Part shown: positions 7,523 through 15,749 of the stretch, one piece after another
Layout: the number at the start of each line of letters is the position of its first letter
Numbering within the stretch: the first letter of the stretch is position 1
NCBI GenBank assembly: GCA_902495245.1
Contig: CABUWI010000001.1
Coordinates: 380,029 to 444,028 of the forward strand
Source of the DNA: an uncultured Porphyromonadaceae bacterium
GTDB taxonomy: Bacteria > Bacteroidota > Bacteroidia > Bacteroidales > Muribaculaceae
Direction of reading: 5' to 3'
DNA: 64,000 nucleotides
Made by a program: the position numbers and the translations under genes
Notes under the pieces: generated by a model
What the model was told of the DNA's origin: nothing
Databases searched by the model: none
Seen by the model: only the letters and a program-made list of their open reading frames with translations

Positions 7523-8331
7523 AAACCATAGACCAATCGCGCGACTCATTCAGCTTTGCGCGCCTGCAGGCGCTGACACGCCGCTATTTCGTGGAAAACC
7601 GCCGCGCCATGCTCACGGGCGCACTCTGCACCATAGGCGTCCTTGCGCTCATCGGCATTCTCGTCGGTCGCTACACCGACGACCCCACCGACTCGGTCAG
7701 CTCAGCCGCCGTTTATGGCGTTATCGCCTTCTATCTGTTCCCGCTGTTTGCGTGCATCACGGGCTCGCTGACCTTCGGCCCGTTCAAGTCAAAGACCGGA
7801 CGCATTCACGCCATGATGCTGCCGGCCACGAAGTCCGAGAAATTCGTGATGCTCACGTTCATCTACACCGTTCTCGCCGACCTTATTTACATTATCGGCT
7901 ATTTTATCGGCGAACTGCTGCGTGCGCTGCTCTCGTCTGGCCCGATTTTGTGGAACGCACCCCTGATCTCTGACGTGTGGGATATGTTTGCCGCCGAGCC
8001 CGGCGAGGCGACACTCGCCGTGGCCGGTGTGGTGCTTCTGATTCTGTCGCATCAGGCAATCTACACTCTGGGCAGTTCGCTCTGGCCCAGGCTCTCGTTC
8101 ATCAAGACCTTCGGCGCCCTATTCGTGCTGCAATTCGCCGGCGCGTTCCTGATTCCGGTTATCGGCATGACCGACCTTATCGACTTGCTTGAAAAGATGT
8201 TCACAAACACTTCGGTTACCATGCTCATCTTCTGGGCCGAAATCGTATGGCTGATTGTCGTAGCCGCCCTCTACACCGGCGCATGGCTCCGCTTCCGCCA
8301 TCTGCAGGTTGTTCAACGCTTACTTAACTGA
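7519..8331 (+). CDS. ABC-2-like membrane permease subunit
   Basis: A 270-residue integral membrane protein with about six hydrophobic segments: residues around 30-50 (AMLTGALCTIGVLALIGILV), 65-85, 110-130, 155-175, 195-215 and 235-260. It has no recognisable catalytic motif. The start ATG overlaps the preceding ATPase stop (ATGA), and the GntR regulator begins one base after its stop. By position and topology it is the transmembrane partner of the 6689 ATPase. I do not recognise a named family beyond this. Confidence 0.8.
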   Translation: MKTIDQSRDSFSFARLQALTRRYFVENRRAMLTGALCTIGVLALIGILVGRYTDDPTDSVSSAAVYGVIAFYLFPLFACITGSLTFGPFKSKTGRIHAMMLPATKSEKFVMLTFIYTVLADLIYIIGYFIGELLRALLSSGPILWNAPLISDVWDMFAAEPGEATLAVAGVVLLILSHQAIYTLGSSLWPRLSFIKTFGALFVLQFAGAFLIPVIGMTDLIDLLEKMFTNTSVTMLIFWAEIVWLIVVAALYTGAWLRFRHLQVVQRLLN

Positions 8332-8332
8332 C

Positions 8333-8689
8333 ATGACCAACAAACCTCTATATCAACAAATCGCCGACAGCCTGATGGACGACATTCTCGCCGGGCGCTA
8401 TCCCGCCGACAGCCGCATGCCGTCGGTGCGCGAAACGGCCGCGGCGGCCCAGGTGAACGTCAACACGGCCATGCGCACCTACGAGCAGCTTGAACGCGAC
8501 GGCATCATCTACAACCGCCGCGGCATAGGCTACTTCGCAGCGGCCGAGGCCACGGCCCACATCATGAAGCGCCGTCAGGAGGAGTTCTTCTCCGGGCAGA
8601 TGGACTACTTTTTCAGCCGCCTCGCCCAACTGGGCATGACTCCCGACGAACTGCGCCAACGCTACGAATCATATCTAACCCGGCTATGA
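8333..8689 (+). CDS. GntR-family regulator, YtrA type
   Basis: A 118-residue DNA-binding protein. Residues 1-70 form a GntR winged helix with the hallmark PLYQQIADSLMDDILAGRYPADSRMPSVRETA and VNVNTAMRTYEQLERDGIIYNRRGIGYF. The short C-terminal tail (about 45 residues) lacks an effector-binding domain, which defines the YtrA subfamily. I chose the ATG at 8333 over one at 8309 inside the upstream gene because it starts at the conserved MTNKPLYQQ. It lies in the middle of the exporter operon, between the first ABC pair and the MacB-like ATPase with which it overlaps by four bases, so it probably autoregulates the whole unit. Confidence 0.93.
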   Translation: MTNKPLYQQIADSLMDDILAGRYPADSRMPSVRETAAAAQVNVNTAMRTYEQLERDGIIYNRRGIGYFAAAEATAHIMKRRQEEFFSGQMDYFFSRLAQLGMTPDELRQRYESYLTRL

Positions 8690-9348
8690 TTACCCTCAAA
8701 GACGTCAACAAGACATATTTCGGCGCCGTGCCGCTCCACGTGCTCCGCGACATCAACCTCCACATCGACCGCGGCGAGCTGGTGTCGATTATGGGCGCGT
8801 CGGGCAGCGGCAAGTCTACACTGCTCAATATTCTCGGCATTCTTGACAATTACGATTCGGGCGAGTATCATCTTGACGGCGTGCTCATCAAGAATCTGAG
8901 CGAGAACCGCGCCGCCGAGCTGCGCAACCGCATGATCGGGTTCGTGTTCCAGTCGTTCAACCTAATCAGCTATAAAGACGCGCTCGACAACGTGGCCCTG
9001 CCGCTGTTCTATCAGGGCGTGGGCCGCAAAAAGCGCCGCATGCTCGCAATGGAACAGCTTGAGCGCCTCGGACTGGCCGACCGCGCCCACCACCTGCCCG
9101 GCGAGCTGAGCGGCGGCCAGAAGCAGCGCGTGGCCCTTGCGCGAGCCCTCATCACCAACCCGAGCATCATTCTGGCCGACGAGCCCACGGGCGCCCTCGA
9201 CAGCAAGACCTCGCGCGAGGTGATGCAGATTTTCCGCGAGCTGAACGCCGACCGCGGCATGACCATTGTCATCGTAACCCACGACCCCGGCGTCGGCGAG
9301 CAGACCAACCGCATCATTCGCATTTCAGACGGACAGATAAAATGTTAG
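8686..9348 (+). CDS. MacB/LolD-type ABC transporter ATPase
   Basis: A 220-residue ATPase of the MacB/LolD class. It shows Walker A GASGSGKSTLL, Q-loop FVFQSFNLI, signature LSGGQKQRVALARAL, Walker B ILADEPTGALD and the H-loop VTHD. Unlike E. coli MacB the ATPase is a separate polypeptide; two FtsX-fold permeases follow. The start overlaps the GntR stop and the end overlaps the first permease by seven bases. It should energise mechanotransmission by the two permeases to the MacA-like adaptor and TolC-like channel downstream. Confidence 0.94.
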   Translation: MITLKDVNKTYFGAVPLHVLRDINLHIDRGELVSIMGASGSGKSTLLNILGILDNYDSGEYHLDGVLIKNLSENRAAELRNRMIGFVFQSFNLISYKDALDNVALPLFYQGVGRKKRRMLAMEQLERLGLADRAHHLPGELSGGQKQRVALARALITNPSIILADEPTGALDSKTSREVMQIFRELNADRGMTIVIVTHDPGVGEQTNRIIRISDGQIKC

Positions 9349-10562
9349 ACACTTTCGACGAAATACGCCAGACCCTGAGCAACAACAAGGGGCGCACGGC
9401 TCTGACCGGCATCGCGGTGGCATGGGGCATCTTCATGCTCATCGTGCTGCTGGGCATGAGCAACGGCGTGGTCAACTCGTTCAAGGAGAACCGTCGCAGC
9501 CAGGGCACGAACATGCTGAAGGTGTGGGGCGGCATCACCTCCGACGCGTGGAAGGGCTACAAAGAGGGACGCTCAATCGAACTGCGCAGCGGCGACATGG
9601 AGCGCATTGCCGCCGACAACCCGACCCACACGGTAGGCGTTACAGCTCAAATTCAAGGCGAATCGCTGACCATCTCCACCCCCCGCGACTATATGACCTC
9701 GTCATATCAGGGCGTCTATCCCGCCGAGGCCCGCCAACGCGCGCTCGACATGGCCCACGGCCGCTTCATCAACGACCTCGACATCAACGAACGCCGCAAG
9801 GTCGTGGTGCTGTCGTCGCAGTCGGCCGAAACGCTTTTCGGCAATCCGGCCGAGGCAGTCGGCGAGGCCGTCAGAATCGGCGACCTCAGTTTCAAGGTAA
9901 TCGGCGTGTATGACACCAAATGGGACCGCTCGGTCTATATTCCCTACTCCACCGCCGTCATTCTCGCCGCCAACGGCGACGCCGTCGACGAGCTGAACAT
10001 CGAGCTCAAGAACGTGGCCACCATGGACGACGGCACCGCGGCCGAAACGGCATCACGTCGCTCGCTCGCGTCAGCCCACGACTTCAGGCCCGACGACGAA
10101 AGCGCCGTGAGCGTCTGGAACCGATTCAACCAGCAGCTGTCAATGAACGCCGGCATGAACATTCTGAATTACACGGTGTGGGTCATCGGACTTTTCACCC
10201 TGCTCAGCGGCATAATCGGCGTCAGCAACATCATGTTTGTCAGCGTGCGCGAACGCACTCACGAAATCGGCATTCGCCGCGCAATCGGCGCCAAGCCGCG
10301 CTCGATTCTGACGCAGATAATCCTTGAAAGCATAGCCATCACAACGTTGTTCGGCTATGTCGGCATAGTGCTCGGCACCATCGTTACGGGCGTCATTGCC
10401 AAGATAGCCGAACAGGTCGAGTTCCTGTCCGACCCGCGACTCGACCTGAGCGTGGCGCTGTCGGTTACGGTGGTGCTCATCATCGCGGGCTTGTGTGCCG
10501 GCCTGTTCCCGGCGCTGAAAGCCCTGAAAGTTAAACCCGTAGAAGCGCTTAGAGACGAATGA
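9342..10562 (+). CDS. MacB-like FtsX-domain permease 1
   Basis: A 406-residue four-helix permease. It has an N-terminal transmembrane helix (GRTALTGIAVAWGIFMLIVLLGM, about residues 18-40), a large periplasmic MacB_PCD domain (about 45-275) and a C-terminal FtsX domain with three helices around residues 285-400. The FtsX part includes the hallmark IGVSNIMFVSVRERTHEIGIRRAIGA. Its stop overlaps the second permease by four bases. Two distinct permeases in tandem suggest a heterodimeric Type VII ABC complex. The substrate is unknown; peptides, lipids and macrolides are family precedents. Confidence 0.92.
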   Translation: MLDTFDEIRQTLSNNKGRTALTGIAVAWGIFMLIVLLGMSNGVVNSFKENRRSQGTNMLKVWGGITSDAWKGYKEGRSIELRSGDMERIAADNPTHTVGVTAQIQGESLTISTPRDYMTSSYQGVYPAEARQRALDMAHGRFINDLDINERRKVVVLSSQSAETLFGNPAEAVGEAVRIGDLSFKVIGVYDTKWDRSVYIPYSTAVILAANGDAVDELNIELKNVATMDDGTAAETASRRSLASAHDFRPDDESAVSVWNRFNQQLSMNAGMNILNYTVWVIGLFTLLSGIIGVSNIMFVSVRERTHEIGIRRAIGAKPRSILTQIILESIAITTLFGYVGIVLGTIVTGVIAKIAEQVEFLSDPRLDLSVALSVTVVLIIAGLCAGLFPALKALKVKPVEALRDE

Positions 10563-11791
10563 AAACAGGATTTTTCGACTTGGAGAACTGGCGCGAAATC
10601 GGCGTTACGCTCGCCCGCAACAAAACGCGCACTCTGCTGACGGCGTTCGGCATCTTCTGGGGCACGGCAATGCTGGCCATGCTGCTTGGCGGCGCCGAAG
10701 GCCTCGAGCGCATGCTGCGCAAAAATTTCGAGGGCTTCGCGACCAACTCGGCCGTGCTCTTTGCCAACCGCCGCTCCATATCCTATCAGGGATTCAACAA
10801 AGGCTCGTCGTGGAATCTGACCACGGCCGACATCGACCTGATTCGCCGGATTCCGGGCATCGACGCCGTGGCGCCGACCAACTTCGGCGGCTCGACCACG
10901 GTCAGCACGTCAAGCCACTCGACCACGGCCGAGATTCAAGGCGTCGACCAGGATTTTATCCGGGTCTTTCTGCCGACCATCAACAGCGGCCGCTTCATCA
11001 ACGAAAGCGACCAGCGGCAACGGTCAAAAGTGGTGGTGCTGGGCCGCAATGTGGCCAACAAAGTGTTTCCCGACGGCGACGCCGTCGGCAGTTTCGTCAA
11101 CATCGGCGGCATCTTCTACAAGGTGGTAGGCATAGCCTCGCAAGAGGCCGAGGTGCAGATCAACGGCAGCAAAATCGACGATCAGGCAACCATTCCGATG
11201 AGCACCATGGCACAGTCGTTCAAACTCGGCGACACCGTGCACGGCACCATGATTACGGCATTGCCCGGCCACACACCCGCCGAGCTGAAGCCGCGCATCA
11301 TACGCGCCGTGCGCATCAAGCACCCCATCGACCCGGCCGACACCCAGGCGCTGTTCTTCTTTGACGTCAGCGAGCAGTTCGCCATGGTCGACTCGCTGTT
11401 CATGGGCATCACGGTGCTTGCCCTCTTCGTGGGCATCGGCACCCTCGTGGCCGGCATTATCGGCGTGGGCAACATCATGTGGGTAATCGTCAAAGAGCGC
11501 ACCACCGAAATCGGCATTCGCCGCGCAATCGGAGCCCGGCCCGCCGACATCGTAACTCAGATTCTCTCTGAAGGCATCGCCCTGACGCTGATTGCCGGCA
11601 TGGCGGGCATAGTGTTCGCCGCCGCCGTGCTCGGCGTTGTCGAGCACGTGTCGGAGGTCAGATTCCAGATGACTTTCGCCCAGGCCGTGGCCATCATGAC
11701 CATATTCATGACGCTCGGCGTGGCCACCAGCATCATTCCCTCGCTCAAAGCAATGAAAATAAAACCAATTGAAGCTATAAACGACAAATGA
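10559..11791 (+). CDS. MacB-like FtsX-domain permease 2
   Basis: A 410-residue paralog of the preceding permease with the same plan: N-terminal helix (TLLTAFGIFWGTAMLAMLLGG), periplasmic domain, and C-terminal FtsX helices with IGVGNIMWVIVKERTTEIGIRRAIGA. The paired signature sequences are nearly superimposable on those of permease 1, pointing to an old tandem duplication. It overlaps both neighbours by four bases, so stoichiometric synthesis is likely. It is expected to form the membrane part of the exporter with permease 1 and the 8686 ATPase. Confidence 0.92.
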   Translation: MKTGFFDLENWREIGVTLARNKTRTLLTAFGIFWGTAMLAMLLGGAEGLERMLRKNFEGFATNSAVLFANRRSISYQGFNKGSSWNLTTADIDLIRRIPGIDAVAPTNFGGSTTVSTSSHSTTAEIQGVDQDFIRVFLPTINSGRFINESDQRQRSKVVVLGRNVANKVFPDGDAVGSFVNIGGIFYKVVGIASQEAEVQINGSKIDDQATIPMSTMAQSFKLGDTVHGTMITALPGHTPAELKPRIIRAVRIKHPIDPADTQALFFFDVSEQFAMVDSLFMGITVLALFVGIGTLVAGIIGVGNIMWVIVKERTTEIGIRRAIGARPADIVTQILSEGIALTLIAGMAGIVFAAAVLGVVEHVSEVRFQMTFAQAVAIMTIFMTLGVATSIIPSLKAMKIKPIEAINDK

Positions 11792-12879
11792 AAAAGTTTT
11801 TGAAAATCGCTCTGTGGGTGCTCGTGGCCGCTCTGTTCATCGGCACGTTCGTCTACCTCTTCATGAACTCACGGGGCAAGAAAACCGAGTATGAACTCGT
11901 GGCCCCGACCGACACGCTGACCATCAGCAAGTCGACCCTGCTGACAGGCACCATAGAGCCGCGCGACGAAATTGAAATCAAGCCGCAGATTTCAGGCATC
12001 ATATCCGAAATCATGGTCGAAGCCGGCGACCTGGTCAAAGAGGGCGACATCATTGCCCGCATCAAGGTCATTGCCGAAGAAAGCCAGCTCTCGTCGGCCC
12101 AGAACCGCGTGGCCGTGGCCGAATCGGCACTTGAACTGCAAAAGGCCAAGAGCGAGCGCACGGCCGAACTCTATGAAAAGAAATACGTGAGCCGCGAAGA
12201 GTATGAAGAGTCGCAAAACGCCCTTCGCAACGCCCGCATCGAGCTGTCGGCCGCAAAAGACGCGCTGTCAATCGTGCGCGACGGCGTGTCGTCGACCAAC
12301 GCCCAGGGCAGCAACACCCTTGTGAGAGCCACGATTACCGGCCTGGTGCTCGACGTGCCCGTCAAGGTGGGCAGCTCGGTCATTCAGTCGAACACGTTCA
12401 ACGACGGCACCACCATTGCAAAGGTGGCCGACATGAACGACCTCATCTTCAAAGGCAAAGTTGACGAGACGGAAGTCGGACTGCTCTCCGTAGGCCAGCC
12501 GATGACCATCACCATCGGCGCGCTGCAGGACGTCAGCTCCGAGGCCACCATTGAATACATCTCGCCCAAGGCCGAAAGCGAGAACGGCACAAACACTTTT
12601 GAAATCAAAGCGGCCGTCAGCCTGCCCGGCGTCAAAGACCTGCGCGCCGGCTATAGCGCCAACGCCTCGGTTGTGCTGCGCGAGGTCAGCGGCGCCATGA
12701 GTGTGCCTGAGGCCGTGGTCGAATTCGAGGGCGACAAGGCCTACGTCTACGTCCTGACCGACGAGAAGAAGCAGACCTTTGAACGCCGACAGATTCAGAC
12801 CGGCCTGAGCGACGGCATCAATATTGAAGTAACCGGCGGCATCGACGCCTCCGACAAGCTCAGGGGGAACACGAAATGA
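11788..12879 (+). CDS. MacA/RND-type periplasmic adaptor (HlyD family)
   Basis: A 363-residue membrane-fusion protein. An N-terminal signal anchor (residues 5-27) is followed by a beta-barrel/lipoyl half-motif (STLLTGTIEPRDEIEIKPQISGIISEIMVEAGDLVKEGDIIARI). A coiled-coil hairpin spans about residues 100-165 (AQNRVAVAESALELQKAKSERTAELYEKKYVSREEYEESQNALRNARIEL-like heptads). The second lipoyl half (VRATITGLVLDVPVKVGSSV) and barrel domains complete it. It links the inner-membrane MacB-like complex to the TolC-like channel encoded next. The ATGA overlap with both neighbours supports a single complex. Confidence 0.94.
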   Translation: MKKFLKIALWVLVAALFIGTFVYLFMNSRGKKTEYELVAPTDTLTISKSTLLTGTIEPRDEIEIKPQISGIISEIMVEAGDLVKEGDIIARIKVIAEESQLSSAQNRVAVAESALELQKAKSERTAELYEKKYVSREEYEESQNALRNARIELSAAKDALSIVRDGVSSTNAQGSNTLVRATITGLVLDVPVKVGSSVIQSNTFNDGTTIAKVADMNDLIFKGKVDETEVGLLSVGQPMTITIGALQDVSSEATIEYISPKAESENGTNTFEIKAAVSLPGVKDLRAGYSANASVVLREVSGAMSVPEAVVEFEGDKAYVYVLTDEKKQTFERRQIQTGLSDGINIEVTGGIDASDKLRGNTK

Positions 12880-14177
12880 AACGCCATGCAGCCGTCTTGC
12901 TGAGCGCCGCCATCTGTCTGACGGCCTCGGCCCGCGAGTGGTCCTTGCAGGAGTGCATCGACTATGCGATTGAAAACAACCTGACCGTGAAGCGTCAGGA
13001 GCTCGGGCGCCGCAATGCCGAGCAGCAGGTAATCAGTGCCAAAGACGCCGTGCTGCCCCAGGTTAGCGGTTCGGCCTCACAGTCGTGGAACTTCGGCCGC
13101 GGCCTCACGGCGGCCAACACCTATGCCGACCGCAACACGTCGCAGTTCGGCACCAGCCTGGGCCTGCAGCTGCCGCTGTTCAACGGCCTGCAGACGGTGC
13201 GCAACGTCAGCTATGCCAAAGCGTCGCTCACGGCCGTGGTCGAAGAGCTTGAAGCGGCAAAAGATGACGTCGTGCTCCGCGTCATGGCCCAGTATCTGCA
13301 GGTGCTCTACTGCTCGGAACTCGAAGGAGTGGCCACGTCGCAGGCCGAGCTGACAGTCGAGGAGATGCAGCGGCGTCAGGCGCTGCTCGACGCGGGCAAG
13401 ATTCCCGAAGCCGACATGCTCGACGCCAAGAGTCAGGCCGCCGAGGCCAAGATGCAGCTGGTGCAGGCCCGAAACGACCGCATGCTGGCGCTGGTTGACC
13501 TTGCGCAGCTGCTGCGCCTTGAGTCGGTCGACGATTTCGACATCTCGGCGCTCGACACCGACATGCTGCCTGAAATCCGCAACCCGCAGTCGGTCTATGA
13601 GTCGGCCATCGGCATCAACCACACAATCCGCGCCGGGCACCTGCAGGTGCAGGCCGCCGACCGCCAGATCAGCCTTGCAAAGACCGGCTGGATTCCGCGC
13701 CTGAGTTTCAACGCCGGGCTCGGCAGTAATTACTACCGGCTCAGCGGCGTCGCCAACGAATCGTTCGGCCAGCAGATGAAGCATAACTTCAGCCAGTATG
13801 TCGGATTCAGCCTCAGCGTGCCTGTTTTCGACGCCTTTTCGACACGCAATCAGGTGCGCTCGGCCAAACTGCAACGCCTTAACGCCGACCTGGAGCTCGA
13901 AACGCAGAAAGACAACTTGTTCAAGGCCGTGCAGGAATGCTACTATCAGGCTGTCGGCGCACGCGAAAAACTGACTTCGGCCGAAGAGTCGTGCACCGCT
14001 TCGGCGGCCGCGCTGGCTGCAGTGCAGGAAAAATACAGTCTCGGCCGCGCAACGGCCACCGACTTCGACACGGCCAAGAACCGCTTTGTGCAGTCAATGT
14101 CAGAACGCGCACGCGCACGCTACGAACTGATTCTGCGCGCACGCATTCTCGACTTCTACGCAACCAACCGCCGCTAA
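12876..14177 (+). CDS. TolC-family outer-membrane efflux protein
   Basis: A 433-residue outer-membrane channel protomer. A signal peptide (about residues 1-19, ending TASA) is followed by two OEP repeats rich in long helices. Diagnostic segments are WSLQECIDYAIENNLTVK at the mature N-terminus, an FGRGLTAAN region with LPLFNGLQTVRNVSYAKASL, and the second-repeat FSLSVPVFDAFSTRNQVRSAKLQRL. It is the last gene of the 6689-14177 operon and completes a MacAB-TolC-like tripartite exporter. A 52-bp gap without a clear promoter separates it from the C39-like/VKOR gene. Confidence 0.94.
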   Translation: MKRHAAVLLSAAICLTASAREWSLQECIDYAIENNLTVKRQELGRRNAEQQVISAKDAVLPQVSGSASQSWNFGRGLTAANTYADRNTSQFGTSLGLQLPLFNGLQTVRNVSYAKASLTAVVEELEAAKDDVVLRVMAQYLQVLYCSELEGVATSQAELTVEEMQRRQALLDAGKIPEADMLDAKSQAAEAKMQLVQARNDRMLALVDLAQLLRLESVDDFDISALDTDMLPEIRNPQSVYESAIGINHTIRAGHLQVQAADRQISLAKTGWIPRLSFNAGLGSNYYRLSGVANESFGQQMKHNFSQYVGFSLSVPVFDAFSTRNQVRSAKLQRLNADLELETQKDNLFKAVQECYYQAVGAREKLTSAEESCTASAAALAAVQEKYSLGRATATDFDTAKNRFVQSMSERARARYELILRARILDFYATNRR

Positions 14178-14229
14178 GCTGAGGGCGGCGTCATAAACCC
14201 TGAATCGGGAAAAAGCGTTATTCTTTCGT

Positions 14230-15258
14230 ATGAAAGAACCGACGCTTTTTTCCGATTTTTTAGAGGCGCTGAAAGTGCCGCACACGCTCTCTTACTCGTC
14301 GAGAGCCTACCGCGCAATGCCGTTCAGGTCGCTGTTCGGACTGCAAAAACTGCTGCTCGCCTACGGCATCGAAAGCGAGGGCCTTCAGCTTGCCGACAAA
14401 AGCGAGATTACCGCTCTGCCGGTGCCCTTTCTGGCTAAACTTCCGGGCGGCATGGTGATAATTACCGACACGGCGCCCGACAGCATCGGCTACATCAGCC
14501 GCGGCGTGCCGCAAAAGGTGCCTGCGGCCGACTTCATCGACGCCTGGACCGGCATCGCCTTCATGGCCTATCCCGACGCGAAATCAATTGAGCCTGACTA
14601 TCCGCGCCACCGCACGTTCGAACTTCTGGAACAGGCCAAATCGGTTGTGCTCGTGCTTGCGGCGGTGTTTCTGCTCGGCTATTTCTTTATCGGCAACGAA
14701 CTGTGGCGCCACGCGTCGGCATGGCTGCTGGTGCTCTTCAACCTCGCCGGCCTGTTTTTCACCTACCACCTGGTGCAGAAAAGCGCCAACATCAGGTCGG
14801 CCACGGCCGACAGGGTGTGCAACACTCTCCAGAAAGGCGGCTGCGATTCCGTGCTCAAAAGCAAAGCCTCGAAATTTTTCGGGCTATTCGGCTGGAGCGA
14901 GGTCGGATTCGCCTATTTCTCCGTCTCGCTGGGCGCGATGCTGATGTTTCCGCAGACTTTGGGCAATCTTGCCCTGTGCAATGCCTGCTGCCTGCCTTTT
15001 ACCCTCTGGAGCATATGGTATCAGAAAGCCCGCGCAAAGGCGTGGTGCACACTCTGTGTGAGCGTGCAGGCCACACTGTGGTGTCTGTTTTTCTGCTATC
15101 TGGGCGGCGGCTGGTTCCGGTCAGAGCCCGTTGCCGGCACATCGCTGCTCGTTTTGGGCGCCGCTTATGTCGCCGCTCTGCTCGGCCTGAACAAGCTGAT
15201 GCCTCTTATTGAAAAAAACAATACTGACAACGAAGATGAAACACTTGGAGCGTCCTAA
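14230..15258 (+). CDS. Degenerate C39-like plus VKOR membrane protein
   Basis: A 342-residue protein. Residues about 25-115 resemble a C39 peptidase domain (SLFGLQKLLLAYGIE, LPVPFLAKLPGG, FIDAWTGIAFM). The catalytic Cys region is absent and the usual His position reads GGMVII, so it looks inactive. Residues about 135-325 form a multi-helix VKOR domain with loop cysteines Cys197 and Cys205, conserved Ser223 (GWSEVG) and the CTLC redox pair Cys273/Cys276. Related Bacteroidetes proteins often continue into a thioredoxin domain; this one ends soon after VKOR. A role in disulfide formation in the envelope or in an exported peptide is inferred. A 49-codon ORF overlaps its 3' end. Confidence 0.8.
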   Translation: MKEPTLFSDFLEALKVPHTLSYSSRAYRAMPFRSLFGLQKLLLAYGIESEGLQLADKSEITALPVPFLAKLPGGMVIITDTAPDSIGYISRGVPQKVPAADFIDAWTGIAFMAYPDAKSIEPDYPRHRTFELLEQAKSVVLVLAAVFLLGYFFIGNELWRHASAWLLVLFNLAGLFFTYHLVQKSANIRSATADRVCNTLQKGGCDSVLKSKASKFFGLFGWSEVGFAYFSVSLGAMLMFPQTLGNLALCNACCLPFTLWSIWYQKARAKAWCTLCVSVQATLWCLFFCYLGGGWFRSEPVAGTSLLVLGAAYVAALLGLNKLMPLIEKNNTDNEDETLGAS

Positions 15259-15385
15259 CTTACACTCGGCCAAAACAATGACCCCACTCGAGCTCAACTC
15301 CGTGCCGGTGTCGGCAAACGGCCCGGTCATCACCGGCGATGACCTGAAAAAGGCCGTTGCACATGCGGCGGAAAATGCGCAATAG
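15236..15385 (+). CDS. Small 49-residue ORF, possible peptide or precursor
   Basis: An ATG at 15236 inside the end of the VKOR gene opens a 49-codon frame in another phase, ending TAG at 15383. The peptide starts MKHLERPNLHSAKTMTPLE, has no cysteine, no signal sequence and no Gly-Gly leader, and ends DDLKKAVAHAAENAQ. The short pattern K-T-M-T-P-L-E-L-N then P-V-I-T-x-x-D-L looks like a designed leader-and-core layout, but I cannot assign a family. Overlap with the redox gene implies translational coupling. It may be a precursor peptide, a small regulator or a chance frame. Confidence 0.45.
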   Translation: MKHLERPNLHSAKTMTPLELNSVPVSANGPVITGDDLKKAVAHAAENAQ

Positions 15386-15429
15386 GTTAACATTGCAAAA
15401 AAAATGAGACGTTTTTGAAAAAGATTGCG

Positions 15430-15437
15430 TAAATTTG
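15430..15437 (+). promoter_or_regulatory. -7 promoter element of the 2-oxoacid oxidoreductase operon
   Basis: TAAATTTG lies 48 bp upstream of the ferredoxin-subunit ATG at 15485 in an AT-rich leader. It fits the Bacteroidetes consensus; the nearest TTTG is at 15414, closer than the usual 19-21 bp. Confidence 0.65.
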
Positions 15438-15484
15438 CGGCATAACAAAAATAAATTCAACAACAATTCCACATTATATTAAAT

Positions 15485-15730
15485 ATGGCAAAGGCTATAG
15501 GCACAGTCGAAATCGACAGTAACCGCTGCAAGGGGTGCAACCTCTGCGTGGTTGCTTGCCCGGCAACGGTGTTGGCGCTGCGCACGCACGAGGTCAACGA
15601 CCGCGGCTATCACTTTGCCTACGCTCTCAACGCCGAGAACTGCATTGGTTGCGCGGCTTGCGCGCTTGTGTGCCCCGATGCCTGCATCGAGGTTTACCGC
15701 CTGATGCCCTCCTCGCCAAAGAGTGTGTAG
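15485..15730 (+). CDS. 2-oxoacid:ferredoxin oxidoreductase delta (2x[4Fe-4S]) subunit
   Basis: An 81-residue ferredoxin-like subunit with two CxxCxxCxxxCP clusters: CKGCNLCVVACP near residue 15 and CIGCAACALVCP near residue 54. It would pass electrons from the TPP-dependent catalytic core to soluble ferredoxin. It is the first gene of a four-subunit set (delta, alpha, beta, gamma) and is preceded by the promoter box at 15430. The alpha-subunit ATG at 15750 follows its stop by 19 bp. Substrate preference (branched-chain 2-oxoacids versus 2-oxoglutarate) cannot be decided from this subunit. Confidence 0.93.
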   Translation: MAKAIGTVEIDSNRCKGCNLCVVACPATVLALRTHEVNDRGYHFAYALNAENCIGCAACALVCPDACIEVYRLMPSSPKSV

Positions 15731-15749
15731 CATAAAGACAGCAAATCAA

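Noticed and set aside
14230..15258. Functional C39 bacteriocin-processing peptidase
   Set aside because: The catalytic cysteine region is missing and the His position is Met, and there is no ABC ATPase domain in the same protein.
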